Shown here piece by piece: positions 7,436 to 14,892 of a stretch of 27,915 bases of DNA (position 1 is its first letter; every line of letters begins with the position of its first letter). Origin of the DNA: Acidimicrobiaceae bacterium UBA2093 (lineage in GTDB: Bacteria > Actinomycetota > Acidimicrobiia > Acidimicrobiales > Ilumatobacteraceae); assembly GCA_002331255.1 (NCBI GenBank), contig DCZD01000026.1, positions 30,540-58,454 on the forward strand, written 5' to 3'. Made by a program: the position numbers and the translations under genes. The notes below the pieces were generated by a model. It was given only the letters and a program-made list of their open reading frames with translations. It was not told where the DNA came from and did not search any database.

Positions 7436-7800
7436 TGGCCGAACCGCACGACGCCCCTGACGCCCGCGAACTTGTGATTGCTGTGCGCGAATGGTTGGAA
7501 CGTGACGTGATTGATACCCAGAGTTCGGCCACGCGATTCAATGCGCGAGTCGCCACCAATGTGCTCTCAATCGTTGAGCGGGAGATTGAACTCGGTCCCG
7601 ATCAGGCCCGTCGTCATCGCAAACGCCTGGTTCAGCTTGGTTGTGCTGACGACCGCGAGTTGGCGACCCGCATACGCGACGGTCATTTCGATGACCGCTT
7701 GGCTGAGATTCGAGCCATGGTTTATGAGTCTGTTTGCGACAAGTTGGCGGTGGCCAATCCGTCGTACGTCGACGATGACCATACGTCAACGTTGTCTTAG
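7435..7800 (+). CDS. DUF6285 family protein
   Basis: This 121-residue acidic, mostly helical protein starts with the TGATG junction at 7433-7437, so it is coupled to the phosphotransferase; GGAAGG about 10 nt upstream is a fair ribosome-binding site. The pattern LVIAVREWLERDV near 13-25, RFNARVATNVLSIVEREIELG (two parts, 34-54) and a C-terminal helix ending VCDKLAVANPSYV matches small proteins that are repeatedly found next to APH-like phosphotransferases and acyl-CoA dehydrogenases (recognised from memory, not searched). Its role is unknown; a partner or accessory subunit of the kinase is a reasonable guess. Its stop codon overlaps that of the convergent rlmN gene (7797-7800). Confidence 0.7.
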   Translation: MAEPHDAPDARELVIAVREWLERDVIDTQSSATRFNARVATNVLSIVEREIELGPDQARRHRKRLVQLGCADDRELATRIRDGHFDDRLAEIRAMVYESVCDKLAVANPSYVDDDHTSTLS

Positions 7801-8873
7801 CCACGTGACGATTCGCCCGAAGACCCTTTGTTGGCTGGTGGGCTGACGCGTACTGGCTGGCCCGCTGCCAGCTGACCGCAAGCGGCGGCGATGTCGGTGC
7901 CACGATTGGACCTGATTGTGGCATTCGTGCCGAATTCGAGCAGTGTGTCGCGAAACACGTGCACCCTGTTCCGGCTACTGCCTTTTGTGGGCCATCCAGG
8001 CGTGGGGTTCAGCGGGATGAGGTTCACATGTGCCGTCGGGGCGAGTCGTCGACTCAGAGCGTGTAGTTCCTTTGCGTCACGCAGGGTGTCATTCACACCT
8101 TCTATGAGAGCCCACTCAAAACTGATGCGTCGGTTCTTCACTTTCAGATAATCGTGGCATGCGTCGATCAGTTCAGCGATGGGGTAGCGCTTGTTGATAG
8201 GCACCAATTCGTCGCGGAGCTCGTCGCGGGCAGCGTGAAGAGACACCGCCAAGTTGACAGGCAATGGGCGCGACGCGAGCGTACGGATGCCTGGAACGAT
8301 GCCCACCGTGCTGATCGTGAGATGACGGGCTGAGATTCCGATGTCACCGTGGATGCGCTCGACGGCTCCCCACACTGCTGGCTCATTTGCGAGAGGTTCT
8401 CCCATTCCCATGAAGACGATGTTGTCGACGCGACGATTTAGCGCGCGAGCCTCTCGAGATGCGTACACGACTTGTTCGATGATTTCGCCGGCTGTGAGGT
8501 GTCGATTGAACCCTGCTTGACCGGTGGCGCAGAAGCCGCACGCCATGGCGCAGCCTGCTTGCGTGCTCACGCAGACCGTTGCACGATCGTCGTAGTACAT
8601 GAGCACTGTCTCGATTGGATGACCGCCCTCGACGAGTCGCCAGAGGAACTTGATGGTCTTGCCATCATCAGCAACCGTACGCAGGGTCGGCTCGAGTGCT
8701 GGCCTGAACGAGTCGGTGATTTGTTGTCGTGCTGCGGCGGGAAGCGTTGTGATGTCGTGCGGTTCGAGGAACTGCGTGTACAGACCGTTCCACACCTGGT
8801 CGATGCGATACTTCGGAGTGCCGCTGAGTTCGGCTTCGAAGTCAGCCCGAGTGGCGTCGTACAGCGAGGTCAT
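7797..8873 (-). CDS. rlmN: Dual-specificity 23S rRNA A2503 / tRNA A37 C2-methyltransferase RlmN (radical SAM)
   Basis: The 358-residue product has every landmark of RlmN. The radical-SAM cluster motif is CAMACGFC (Cys108, Cys112, Cys115). The two catalytic cysteines that shuttle the methyl group are Cys101, seven residues before the cluster as in E. coli, and Cys332 in AACGQL. Further motifs are FMGMGEPLAN (154-163) and NLIPLNPTPG. It methylates A2503 in 23S rRNA, and in E. coli also A37 in a subset of tRNAs, using SAM and a 4Fe-4S cluster. Cfr-type resistance methylases share the fold, but the surrounding text and housekeeping context favour RlmN. It is the last gene of the mshD - M3 peptidase - rlmN operon, 13 nt after the peptidase stop. 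Confidence 0.95.
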   Translation of the reverse strand: MTSLYDATRADFEAELSGTPKYRIDQVWNGLYTQFLEPHDITTLPAAARQQITDSFRPALEPTLRTVADDGKTIKFLWRLVEGGHPIETVLMYYDDRATVCVSTQAGCAMACGFCATGQAGFNRHLTAGEIIEQVVYASREARALNRRVDNIVFMGMGEPLANEPAVWGAVERIHGDIGISARHLTISTVGIVPGIRTLASRPLPVNLAVSLHAARDELRDELVPINKRYPIAELIDACHDYLKVKNRRISFEWALIEGVNDTLRDAKELHALSRRLAPTAHVNLIPLNPTPGWPTKGSSRNRVHVFRDTLLEFGTNATIRSNRGTDIAAACGQLAAGQPVRVSPPANKGSSGESSRG

Positions 8874-8886
8874 GAAAATACGTGGG

Positions 8887-10704
8887 TCACAGGGTCTTTG
8901 CCAGATCGACGTAGTCAGCGATGCGCTGACGAATCACATCGAGGCTGGCCGTCCAGAACGCCTCACTCGTCACATCGAGACCGAATACTTGACCGAGTTG
9001 TTCGGCGGTGTCCATGCCGGCGCGTGACAACAGCGTGTCGTAGCCGTGCCGGAATCGCTCGGGGTCCTTCGTGTACTGAGAATAAAGGCCGAGGCCGAAC
9101 AACAACCCGTAGGTGTAGGGCCAGTTGTAGAAGTGGCTGCCGTAGTAGTGGGGCTTCAGCACCCACATATGGGGATGTGCAGTGCTCTGATCGAGTCCGT
9201 CGCCGTAGGCCGACTGTTGTGCATCGAGCATCAACTCGTTTAGTTCGGACACGCCGAGGCTGCGACGCTGACGACGCGCAAAAACTTCTGTCTCAAAAAG
9301 AAATCGACTGTGTATGTCGACAACAACCTGGTTTGAACCGGCAAGGTCGACGTCGAGAAGAGCGAGTCGCTCGCGTCCACTCAGCTTTCGCAGGCCTGCT
9401 TCGACGACCAGGGTCTCGCAGAAGATACTTGCTGTCTCAGCGAGCGCCATTGGAAGCCGCTTTTGAAGCGCTGTTCGGCGAGCCAATTGAGTGTTGTGGT
9501 ACGCGTGCCCTAATTCATGTGCAGTGGTCTGGGCGCTCTCGGTGCTACCAGTCCAGTTGAGCAGTACGAGTGAGCGGTCATCGACGAAAGACATGCAGAA
9601 GGCGCCACCGACTTTGCCTTCACGTGGTTCGGCATCAATCCAGTTCTCCAGAATCGACCTGTCGACCAGACCGGCAAGATCGTCGCTGTACTCGGCAAAC
9701 GCGGACTTAACGAGCGCAATTCCTTCATCCCAGGTCACCGCCGACGAGATGTTCGGAAGGGGTGCGATGAGGTTCCACCAGGGTAGAGATTTTGAGTTTC
9801 CATGGGCCACGGCCTTGGCTTTCATCCATCGGCGAAAGTCGGGCAGGGAATCGCTGACCGCTTTTTGCATTGCATCGAACGTGGCTCGGCTGACACTATT
9901 TGCAAACAACGATGCATCGAGCGGAGAAGTCCAATGACGTCGAGCATTGATGACGTTCGCTTCTCCCTTGATGCTGTTCATTGCAGCAGCGCAGGCGACG
10001 GCCACTGACGGCCAAGCGACCATCTCGGCGTCGTATGCGGCTCGTCGCAACGACTCGTCCGGGTGAGAGGCAAGTCCTCGAATAGCGGGCATGGGCAACG
10101 TGTCGCTGGTGCCATCTGGTCGAATGACATGCCCGGCCAACTGCGATGTCACATCGGCCTGAAGGCGGCCCCACGCAGACGATCCGGTCGTAGACAACTC
10201 CGCATAAAGGCCTTCCAGGTTCTCATGCATCTGGTGAGCCGTGCGTTCAGCAAGTCGCAAGAGTGGCCCGACATGTTCAGCCGCTTCCGTGCTGAGTGCC
10301 GCAAGTTCGTCGACACCAAGTGACTTCACCCATTCTGCGAGCCTGGCAAGCAAAGGAGAAGTGCGTGCGTCGAGGACCTCGATCTCGCTCAGTAACCCTT
10401 GCGCGGTTTCGTCACGTGAATCAGTGGACACCGTCGCATAGATGTACGCGCCGAGAACATCGCCGGCAGCCATCACGCGGTTGTACAGGGCTATGACTTT
10501 GTTGGCAATCTCTCCATCAGCGTCCTCAATCTTGCGATCAATTTTGCGGACATTCTCTTCGTCGAAAATTGCTTCGAGTCGTGAGACGTCCGCTGAAAAT
10601 GATTCAAAGGCTGCTTTGAACGTACGCGAATCGAATGACTCGTGAACGTCGGCTACCGACCAGCGCGGAAGGGCTGTGTGTGGAGCAGAAGCGGTGTCTG
10701 TCAT
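8887..10704 (-). CDS. M3 family oligoendopeptidase (PepF-like zinc metallopeptidase)
   Basis: The 605-residue product is an M3B-type oligopeptidase. The thermolysin-like zinc motif is HELGH at 396-400 (His396 and His400 ligands, Glu397 catalytic) and the third ligand is Glu423 in MALAETASIF. The N-terminal 350 residues are helical, as in PepF, and the C-terminal region has the PHYYGSHFYNWPYTYG segment that forms the substrate cleft in this family. There is no signal peptide, so it should act in the cytoplasm on short peptides. Its ATG overlaps the stop of mshD (ATGA), so it is coupled to the mycothiol gene. A link to mycothiol or glutathione-like peptide turnover is only suggested by position. 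Confidence 0.9.
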   Translation of the reverse strand: MTDTASAPHTALPRWSVADVHESFDSRTFKAAFESFSADVSRLEAIFDEENVRKIDRKIEDADGEIANKVIALYNRVMAAGDVLGAYIYATVSTDSRDETAQGLLSEIEVLDARTSPLLARLAEWVKSLGVDELAALSTEAAEHVGPLLRLAERTAHQMHENLEGLYAELSTTGSSAWGRLQADVTSQLAGHVIRPDGTSDTLPMPAIRGLASHPDESLRRAAYDAEMVAWPSVAVACAAAMNSIKGEANVINARRHWTSPLDASLFANSVSRATFDAMQKAVSDSLPDFRRWMKAKAVAHGNSKSLPWWNLIAPLPNISSAVTWDEGIALVKSAFAEYSDDLAGLVDRSILENWIDAEPREGKVGGAFCMSFVDDRSLVLLNWTGSTESAQTTAHELGHAYHNTQLARRTALQKRLPMALAETASIFCETLVVEAGLRKLSGRERLALLDVDLAGSNQVVVDIHSRFLFETEVFARRQRRSLGVSELNELMLDAQQSAYGDGLDQSTAHPHMWVLKPHYYGSHFYNWPYTYGLLFGLGLYSQYTKDPERFRHGYDTLLSRAGMDTAEQLGQVFGLDVTSEAFWTASLDVIRQRIADYVDLAKTL

Positions 10705-11633
10705 GCCATCAGGCTAGGGGGCACGTCACCGACGAACGCGCGCTCACGATGGTGACGCGTAAAGCCGAGTCGCTCATATGACGACAGCGCGGCGGAATTG
10801 TCTGCATCAACGAACAACATTGCGACCTCTGCTCCGAGATTTGCCATGTGGTTCAGGCCGGCAGCAGTGAGTGCCGTGCCGAGACCACGACCCACATAAT
10901 CGGGGTGTACGGCGATGACGTAGATCTCTCCCATGAGGGGATCAGAGTGTGGATGGATCTTCGTCCAGCAGAACCCGGCCAGTGCGCCATCTATGTGGTG
11001 AAGACGGATGCTGTCGTCCTCGAACCATGGCTCGTGATACCGGGACCGCAAGGTCTGTGCATCCCAGGCACCTTGTTCGGGGTGTGTCGCGAACGCAGCG
11101 TTGTTGACGACCAACCACGCTTCTTCATCGCGATCGTGAGAAAACGATGTGGTCTGCAAGTCGTCACCGAGCTGAGCAAGAGCTGGCTCTAGCGGTAGGT
11201 GTCTGCGCATCTGGAGAAGCGTGCGACCTTCGTGCAATCCGAAGTTCTCGGCAAGTGAGCGATGGAACTGATTCGGCTCAAACACCCACCAATGGACGTG
11301 GCCGCCGCCCTCGGCAGCAACTGTCTGAAGTGCGATCTTCATGAGTTGCGGTCCGAGCAACGTGGTGTCGTACCGATGATGAGGGTGGACGACCATGTCG
11401 ACCAGCCACGAGTCGTTGCCTCGAGAGATCTGGCTGTATCCGACGATGTGTTCGTGCCCTTCCTCGGTGGCAATGAACCCCGCGAAACCTTCTCGACCAC
11501 CCATGCGCAGGTCAAGCCAGAGGTGGTCGCTCAATGGGCGGGAACCGTCGGCTCGTTCGGCTGCTTCGAGCAGCTCGGACACCTGAGCGATGTCGTCATC
11601 GTTCATTCTCCGCTTGATGTCGAACGAGGGCAC
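10701..11633 (-). CDS. mshD: Mycothiol synthase (MshD), double-GNAT acetyltransferase
   Basis: The product has 310 residues in two GNAT domains. The text fits MshD, which transfers acetyl from acetyl-CoA to Cys-GlcN-Ins in the last step of mycothiol synthesis. Diagnostic strings include AAFATHPEQGAWDA (179-192), GFCWTKIHP (220-228), GEIYVIAVHPDYVGRGLG (235-252, the acetyl-CoA loop) and LFVDADNSAALSSYERLGF. The N-terminal domain's CoA loop is degenerate (HPHHRYDTTLLG), in line with only the C-terminal domain being catalytic. The GTG at 11633 was chosen over ATG 11606: it keeps the family's first strand (FDIKRR) and lies 6 nt after a TACCCT hexamer. It is coupled to the M3 peptidase. Its presence points to an actinobacterium. 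Confidence 0.88.
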   Translation of the reverse strand: MPSFDIKRRMNDDDIAQVSELLEAAERADGSRPLSDHLWLDLRMGGREGFAGFIATEEGHEHIVGYSQISRGNDSWLVDMVVHPHHRYDTTLLGPQLMKIALQTVAAEGGGHVHWWVFEPNQFHRSLAENFGLHEGRTLLQMRRHLPLEPALAQLGDDLQTTSFSHDRDEEAWLVVNNAAFATHPEQGAWDAQTLRSRYHEPWFEDDSIRLHHIDGALAGFCWTKIHPHSDPLMGEIYVIAVHPDYVGRGLGTALTAAGLNHMANLGAEVAMLFVDADNSAALSSYERLGFTRHHRERAFVGDVPPSLMA

Positions 11634-11639
11634 GGGTGC

Positions 11640-11649
11640 AGGGTACCCT
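11640..11649. promoter_or_regulatory. Symmetric bidirectional -10 (AGGGTACCCT) serving mshD (-) and nth (+), both leaderless
   Basis: The decamer is a perfect palindrome, so TACCCT is read on both strands. On the plus strand it ends 6 nt before the nth GTG (11656); on the minus strand it ends 6 nt before the mshD GTG (11633). Both GTG codons therefore lie 11.5 bp from the dyad centre. No Shine-Dalgarno fits in the 22 nt between the starts, and no consensus -35 was found on either side. Confidence 0.6.
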
Positions 11650-11655
11650 CGCGCA

Positions 11656-12348
11656 GTGGGAAAGCCCCGAACACCTGCTGCACGCTCGCGCGAGGTCGCA
11701 AAGAGACTTGCCACTTTGTATCCGGCTGCGGAGTGCGAACTTGAACACAAGAATGCATTCGAGTTGCTCGCCGCGACGATCCTGTCGGCGCAATGCACTG
11801 ACGCGCGAGTAAACATGGTTACGCCAGCGCTCTTTGCTAAGTACCAAACTGCAGATGATCTCGCTGTCGCCAATCCGACAGACGTAGAAGAACTTGTTCG
11901 CTCGACTGGGTTCTACCAGACAAAAGCTCGCAACCTCATCGGCATGGCGCGGGCAGTCATCGACCGATTCGATGGCCAAGTGCCAACTGAACTCGAAGAT
12001 CTCGTCACGCTTCCTGGCGTTGGTCGTAAGACCGGAAATGTGTTGCGAAGTGTGGTCTTCGATCTTCCAGGTCTTGCTGTCGACACCCATGTTGGTCGAC
12101 TGTCGCGTCGACTAGGTCTCACCATCGAGGAGGACCCGGTGAAAGTGGAGACGGTGTTGAACTCGCACCTACCGCCGGAAGAATGGGGAAAGTTCAGTCT
12201 TCGCCTGATTTTGCACGGTCGACGTGTGTGTGATGCGCGTAAGCCACGTTGCCATGACTGTGAGTTGCAAGACATCTGTCCGTCGTCGAGTCTTCCGACA
12301 CGTGACAAGGTCGCGATGAACGGAACAAAGTCGAGCAAGCGAAAATGA
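11656..12348 (+). CDS. nth: Endonuclease III (DNA glycosylase / AP lyase, base excision repair)
   Basis: With the GTG at 11656 the product has 230 residues. It removes oxidised pyrimidines from DNA and cleaves the abasic site. The helix-hairpin-helix reads LPGVGRKTGN (119-128) with the catalytic Lys125; the catalytic Asp is in AVDTHV (Asp143). The C-terminal Fe-S cluster motif C-X6-C-X2-C-X5-C is complete (Cys192, Cys199, Cys202, Cys208). A longer frame from 11590 would add 22 residues overlapping mshD and is unlikely: the GTG at 11656 aligns with family N-termini and has TACCCT 6 nt upstream. A basic tail KSSKRK ends the protein. Its stop overlaps the ATG of a small coupled ORF. Confidence 0.95.
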   Translation: MGKPRTPAARSREVAKRLATLYPAAECELEHKNAFELLAATILSAQCTDARVNMVTPALFAKYQTADDLAVANPTDVEELVRSTGFYQTKARNLIGMARAVIDRFDGQVPTELEDLVTLPGVGRKTGNVLRSVVFDLPGLAVDTHVGRLSRRLGLTIEEDPVKVETVLNSHLPPEEWGKFSLRLILHGRRVCDARKPRCHDCELQDICPSSSLPTRDKVAMNGTKSSKRK

Positions 12349-12545
12349 GCGCATCTCCCGAATCGATGAACGCCGAACTTGGCGCGGCAGCCGAAGCTGT
12401 CGCGAGGTATCGAGATCGCATGGCGGATCTCGCCGCATCAATGGAGGGCAACAACGAAGATCTTGTGTCCGCTATCTACGAGGCAGAAAGAGCACTGTTG
12501 ACGGCGCACCGTCTGGTGTTGCGGGCACAACGTCTCGCGCGATGA
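12345..12545 (+). CDS. Small helical protein of unknown function, coupled to nth
   Basis: The 66-residue product begins at an ATGA overlap with the nth stop, which is good evidence for translation. Its composition (many Ala, Glu, Arg, Leu; no Cys) and heptad-like spacing in AAAEAVARYRDRMADLA and AIYEAERALLTAHRLVLRAQ suggest two alpha-helices forming a hairpin or coiled coil. I recognise no family. Codon choice looks like that of its neighbours. A shorter start at ATG 12366 is possible. The position suggests, but does not show, a link to DNA repair; it may be an unannotated small helical protein common to close relatives. Confidence 0.6.
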   Translation: MSASPESMNAELGAAAEAVARYRDRMADLAASMEGNNEDLVSAIYEAERALLTAHRLVLRAQRLAR

Positions 12546-12579
12546 TGAAATCATCGACGACGAGTATCGACGACGTCGC

Positions 12580-12585
12580 TAAGTT
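12580..12585 (+). promoter_or_regulatory. -10 element TAAGTT for a leaderless hisC transcript
   Basis: TAAGTT ends 6 nt before the GTG at 12592, the same spacing as at 4627 and 11656. This favours GTG 12592 over GTG 12586 as the hisC start and marks the head of the his operon. Confidence 0.5.
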
Positions 12586-12591
12586 GTGACC

Positions 12592-13674
12592 GTGGCTCGC
12601 TCGTCACCCGTCCCGCCCCGCTCCGACGTCTCGGCGTTGTCGAAGTACCACTCTGCCCAGGTCGACGTGCCGGTTCGTCTGAACACGAATGAATCCCCGT
12701 TTCCGCCTCCAGACGAATGGCGACAGGAAGTCGCACGTCTGGTCACCTCAATCGACTGGAATCGGTACCCCGACCGCGAAGCAATTGCCTTACGAAGTGC
12801 CATTGCCGCTCGCCACGGTGTCGACGCATCCTCGGTATTCGTGGCTAATGGTTCTAATGAGGTGCTGCAGACGCTGCTGTTGTCGTACGCGGGTGCCGGT
12901 CGATCCGTCGCTGTATTCGAGCCGACCTATCAATTGCACGCACACTTAGCCCGTATCTCTGGTGCGAACGTCGTCGCAGGTCGTCGATCCGTTGACCATA
13001 CGCTGTCGGCCGACGAGATTCAGCGAGTCGTGACGCAGTATTCACCGCACGTGACGTTCCTGTGTTCGCCAAACAATCCCACGGGTCGTGTCGAATCATG
13101 GGACAACATCACATTGCTCTCGGACATCGCGCCAGGTCTCGTCGTGATTGATGAGGCATACGCCGAGTTCTCGGAGAGGTCCGCGGTCGAGCTCGCGAGT
13201 TCGCCAGGTGGGAATGTTGTCGTGAGCAGGACCTTCTCCAAGACGTGGTCACTTGCCGGGCTTCGACTCGGGTACCTGATCGCACCTCCTGACGTCGTCG
13301 ACATGCTGCACACAGTTGTGCTTCCGTACCATCTCGATGCTTTCAAGCAAGCAGCTGGAATAGCGGCGTTGAAGTACGTGGATGAGATGAACGATCGCGT
13401 CATGCGCATCGTCGCCGAGCGCGGCAGAATTATGTCAGCGCTTGAGGGCCTGGAAATCGAATCGTGGCCGAGTGGCGCGAACTTTGTGCTGTTCAGGCCA
13501 ACCCGAGTAGATGGTCACACCGTGTGGCAGCGCCTTGTCGACAGGGGAGTGCTGGTGCGGGATTGCAGCAGTTGGTCGGGTGTCGAACATTGCCTTCGGG
13601 TCACGATTGGTGACGAGGCCGAGAACACCATGTTTATTAAGGCGTTGAAGCAGGCCCTCGAGCAGTCAGAATAG
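12592..13674 (+). CDS. hisC: Histidinol-phosphate aminotransferase (HisC)
   Basis: A 360-residue fold-type I PLP aminotransferase that converts imidazole-acetol phosphate and glutamate to histidinol phosphate. Landmarks are LNTNESPFPPP near the N-terminus, VANGSNEVLQ (86-95), the CSPNNPTG loop (158-165), VVIDEAYAEF with the PLP-ring Asp187, and SRTFSKTWSLAGLRLGY with the Schiff-base Lys217 and Arg225. The N-terminus motif and the hisB-H-A-F genes downstream identify HisC rather than another class I aminotransferase. GTG 12592 is preferred for its TAAGTT 6 nt upstream; GTG 12586 would add two residues. It appears to head the operon, with only 4 nt to hisB. Confidence 0.94.
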   Translation: MARSSPVPPRSDVSALSKYHSAQVDVPVRLNTNESPFPPPDEWRQEVARLVTSIDWNRYPDREAIALRSAIAARHGVDASSVFVANGSNEVLQTLLLSYAGAGRSVAVFEPTYQLHAHLARISGANVVAGRRSVDHTLSADEIQRVVTQYSPHVTFLCSPNNPTGRVESWDNITLLSDIAPGLVVIDEAYAEFSERSAVELASSPGGNVVVSRTFSKTWSLAGLRLGYLIAPPDVVDMLHTVVLPYHLDAFKQAAGIAALKYVDEMNDRVMRIVAERGRIMSALEGLEIESWPSGANFVLFRPTRVDGHTVWQRLVDRGVLVRDCSSWSGVEHCLRVTIGDEAENTMFIKALKQALEQSE

Positions 13675-13678
13675 GGGC

Positions 13679-14272
13679 ATGGCTCGCACCGCCCGCATCG
13701 AACGGACGACAAAAGAAACCTCCATCACCGTTGTTCTCGACGTTGACGGCCAAGGGCGTTCTGAGGTCTCCACTGGAATCCCGTTTTACGACCACATGCT
13801 CGACCAGCTTGCTCGTCACGGGGGTTTCGACTTGCAGGTGAAGGCACGCGGCGATCTCCACATTGACACGCACCACACCGTCGAAGATGTTGCCATCACC
13901 TTGGGTGAGGCTTTCAAGCAAGCAATCGGAGACAAGAAGGGGATTAGGCGTTTTGCATCTGGCTCGTTCCCGCTCGACGAGGCATTGGTGTCTGTGGCGC
14001 TCGACTTATCTGGTCGACCATTTGTTTCCTGGAACATCCCACTTCCGGAATGTCTCCCACTTGGTGACCCGCCATTCGATCCGTCACTTGCGGAACACGC
14101 AGTGTCGTCGTTCGCTACTGCGGCCGCAATGACCTTGCACATGAACTTGGTCGACGGCAAGAACGTCCATCACATTGTCGAAGCAAGTTTCAAGGGCCTC
14201 GCGCGGTGTCTTCGGGATGCAGTCCGTGTCGAGTCCGAAGGAGTGCCCTCCACCAAGGGCGTCCTTTCGTGA
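13679..14272 (+). CDS. hisB: Imidazoleglycerol-phosphate dehydratase (HisB, monofunctional)
   Basis: The 197-residue enzyme dehydrates imidazoleglycerol phosphate to imidazole-acetol phosphate, the substrate of HisC. The metal-binding signatures are present: FYDHMLDQLARHGGFDL, HIDTHHTVEDVAI (about 61-73) and the repeat-related HHIVEASFKGLARCLRDA (163-180). There is no histidinol-phosphatase domain, so that step needs another enzyme not found in this window. The ATG at 13679 starts at MARTARIERTTKET, the usual family N-terminus. Its TGA overlaps the hisH GTG (GTGA). Confidence 0.96.
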   Translation: MARTARIERTTKETSITVVLDVDGQGRSEVSTGIPFYDHMLDQLARHGGFDLQVKARGDLHIDTHHTVEDVAITLGEAFKQAIGDKKGIRRFASGSFPLDEALVSVALDLSGRPFVSWNIPLPECLPLGDPPFDPSLAEHAVSSFATAAAMTLHMNLVDGKNVHHIVEASFKGLARCLRDAVRVESEGVPSTKGVLS

Positions 14273-14892
14273 CCGACCAGCCGCGTATCGCGGTCATCGA
14301 TTACGGAATCGGCAATTTGCGATCAGCACAAAAAGCGCTCGAGCATGTTGGTGCGCAAGCTCGGCTGACAAACGACGCCGCAGACATCGACGCAGCAGAC
14401 GCGGTGGTGTTGCCAGGTGTCGGCGCATTCGGTGCGTGCATGCGGGCCTTACGTTCAGCGAATCTCGAAGCCGTCGTACATGCTGCCGTCGAGTCAGGGC
14501 GACCTTTCCTTGGAATCTGTGTGGGCATGCAGATGCTGTTCAGCGAAAGCGAAGAAGATGAGTCGACCACTGGTCTGTCTGTCATTCCCGGCAAAGTGAG
14601 GTGGATTCCAAGCGGTGTGCCTCGTCCGCACATGCAGTGGAATCAGTTGCACTTCACCGGAACTGATCCGTTGTTCGCCGGGCTTGACGATGACGCGTGG
14701 GTGTATTTCGTGCATTCGCTTGCTGGATATCCCGCCGATGACCGCGCGGTCATAGCCACCACTTCCTATGGTGCCGAACTTCCCGTCGCATTTCGTTCAG
14801 GAAATGTTGCAGCGTTGCAATTCCATCCCGAGAAGTCAGCAGAAACAGGACTGCGCGTACTGTCCAACTTCGTCTCCAAGGTCGGCCGATGA
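14269..14892 (+). CDS. hisH: Imidazole glycerol phosphate synthase, glutaminase subunit (HisH)
   Basis: The 207-residue class I glutamine amidotransferase releases ammonia from glutamine and channels it to HisF. The oxyanion and nucleophile strands are LPGVGAFG (48-55) and LGICVGMQML with Cys84; His186 and Glu188 in QFHPEKS complete the triad. PHMQWNQL (120-127) is the HisH-specific segment. The GTG at 14269 overlaps the hisB stop by 4 nt and gives the canonical MTDQPRIAVIDYGIGN start; the in-frame ATG at 14206 lies inside hisB. Its TGA overlaps the hisA ATG. Confidence 0.96.
   Translation: MTDQPRIAVIDYGIGNLRSAQKALEHVGAQARLTNDAADIDAADAVVLPGVGAFGACMRALRSANLEAVVHAAVESGRPFLGICVGMQMLFSESEEDESTTGLSVIPGKVRWIPSGVPRPHMQWNQLHFTGTDPLFAGLDDDAWVYFVHSLAGYPADDRAVIATTSYGAELPVAFRSGNVAALQFHPEKSAETGLRVLSNFVSKVGR

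Noticed and set aside
8472..9560. Long plus-strand open frame (362 codons) antisense to rlmN and the M3 peptidase
   Set aside because: It crosses the junction of two genes with complete catalytic motifs on the other strand, and its translation is Arg/Cys-rich with no recognisable domain.
11634..11873. N-terminal extension of mshD up to 11873
   Set aside because: It runs antisense through nth, and the added residues do not fit MshD, whose first strand begins at 11633.
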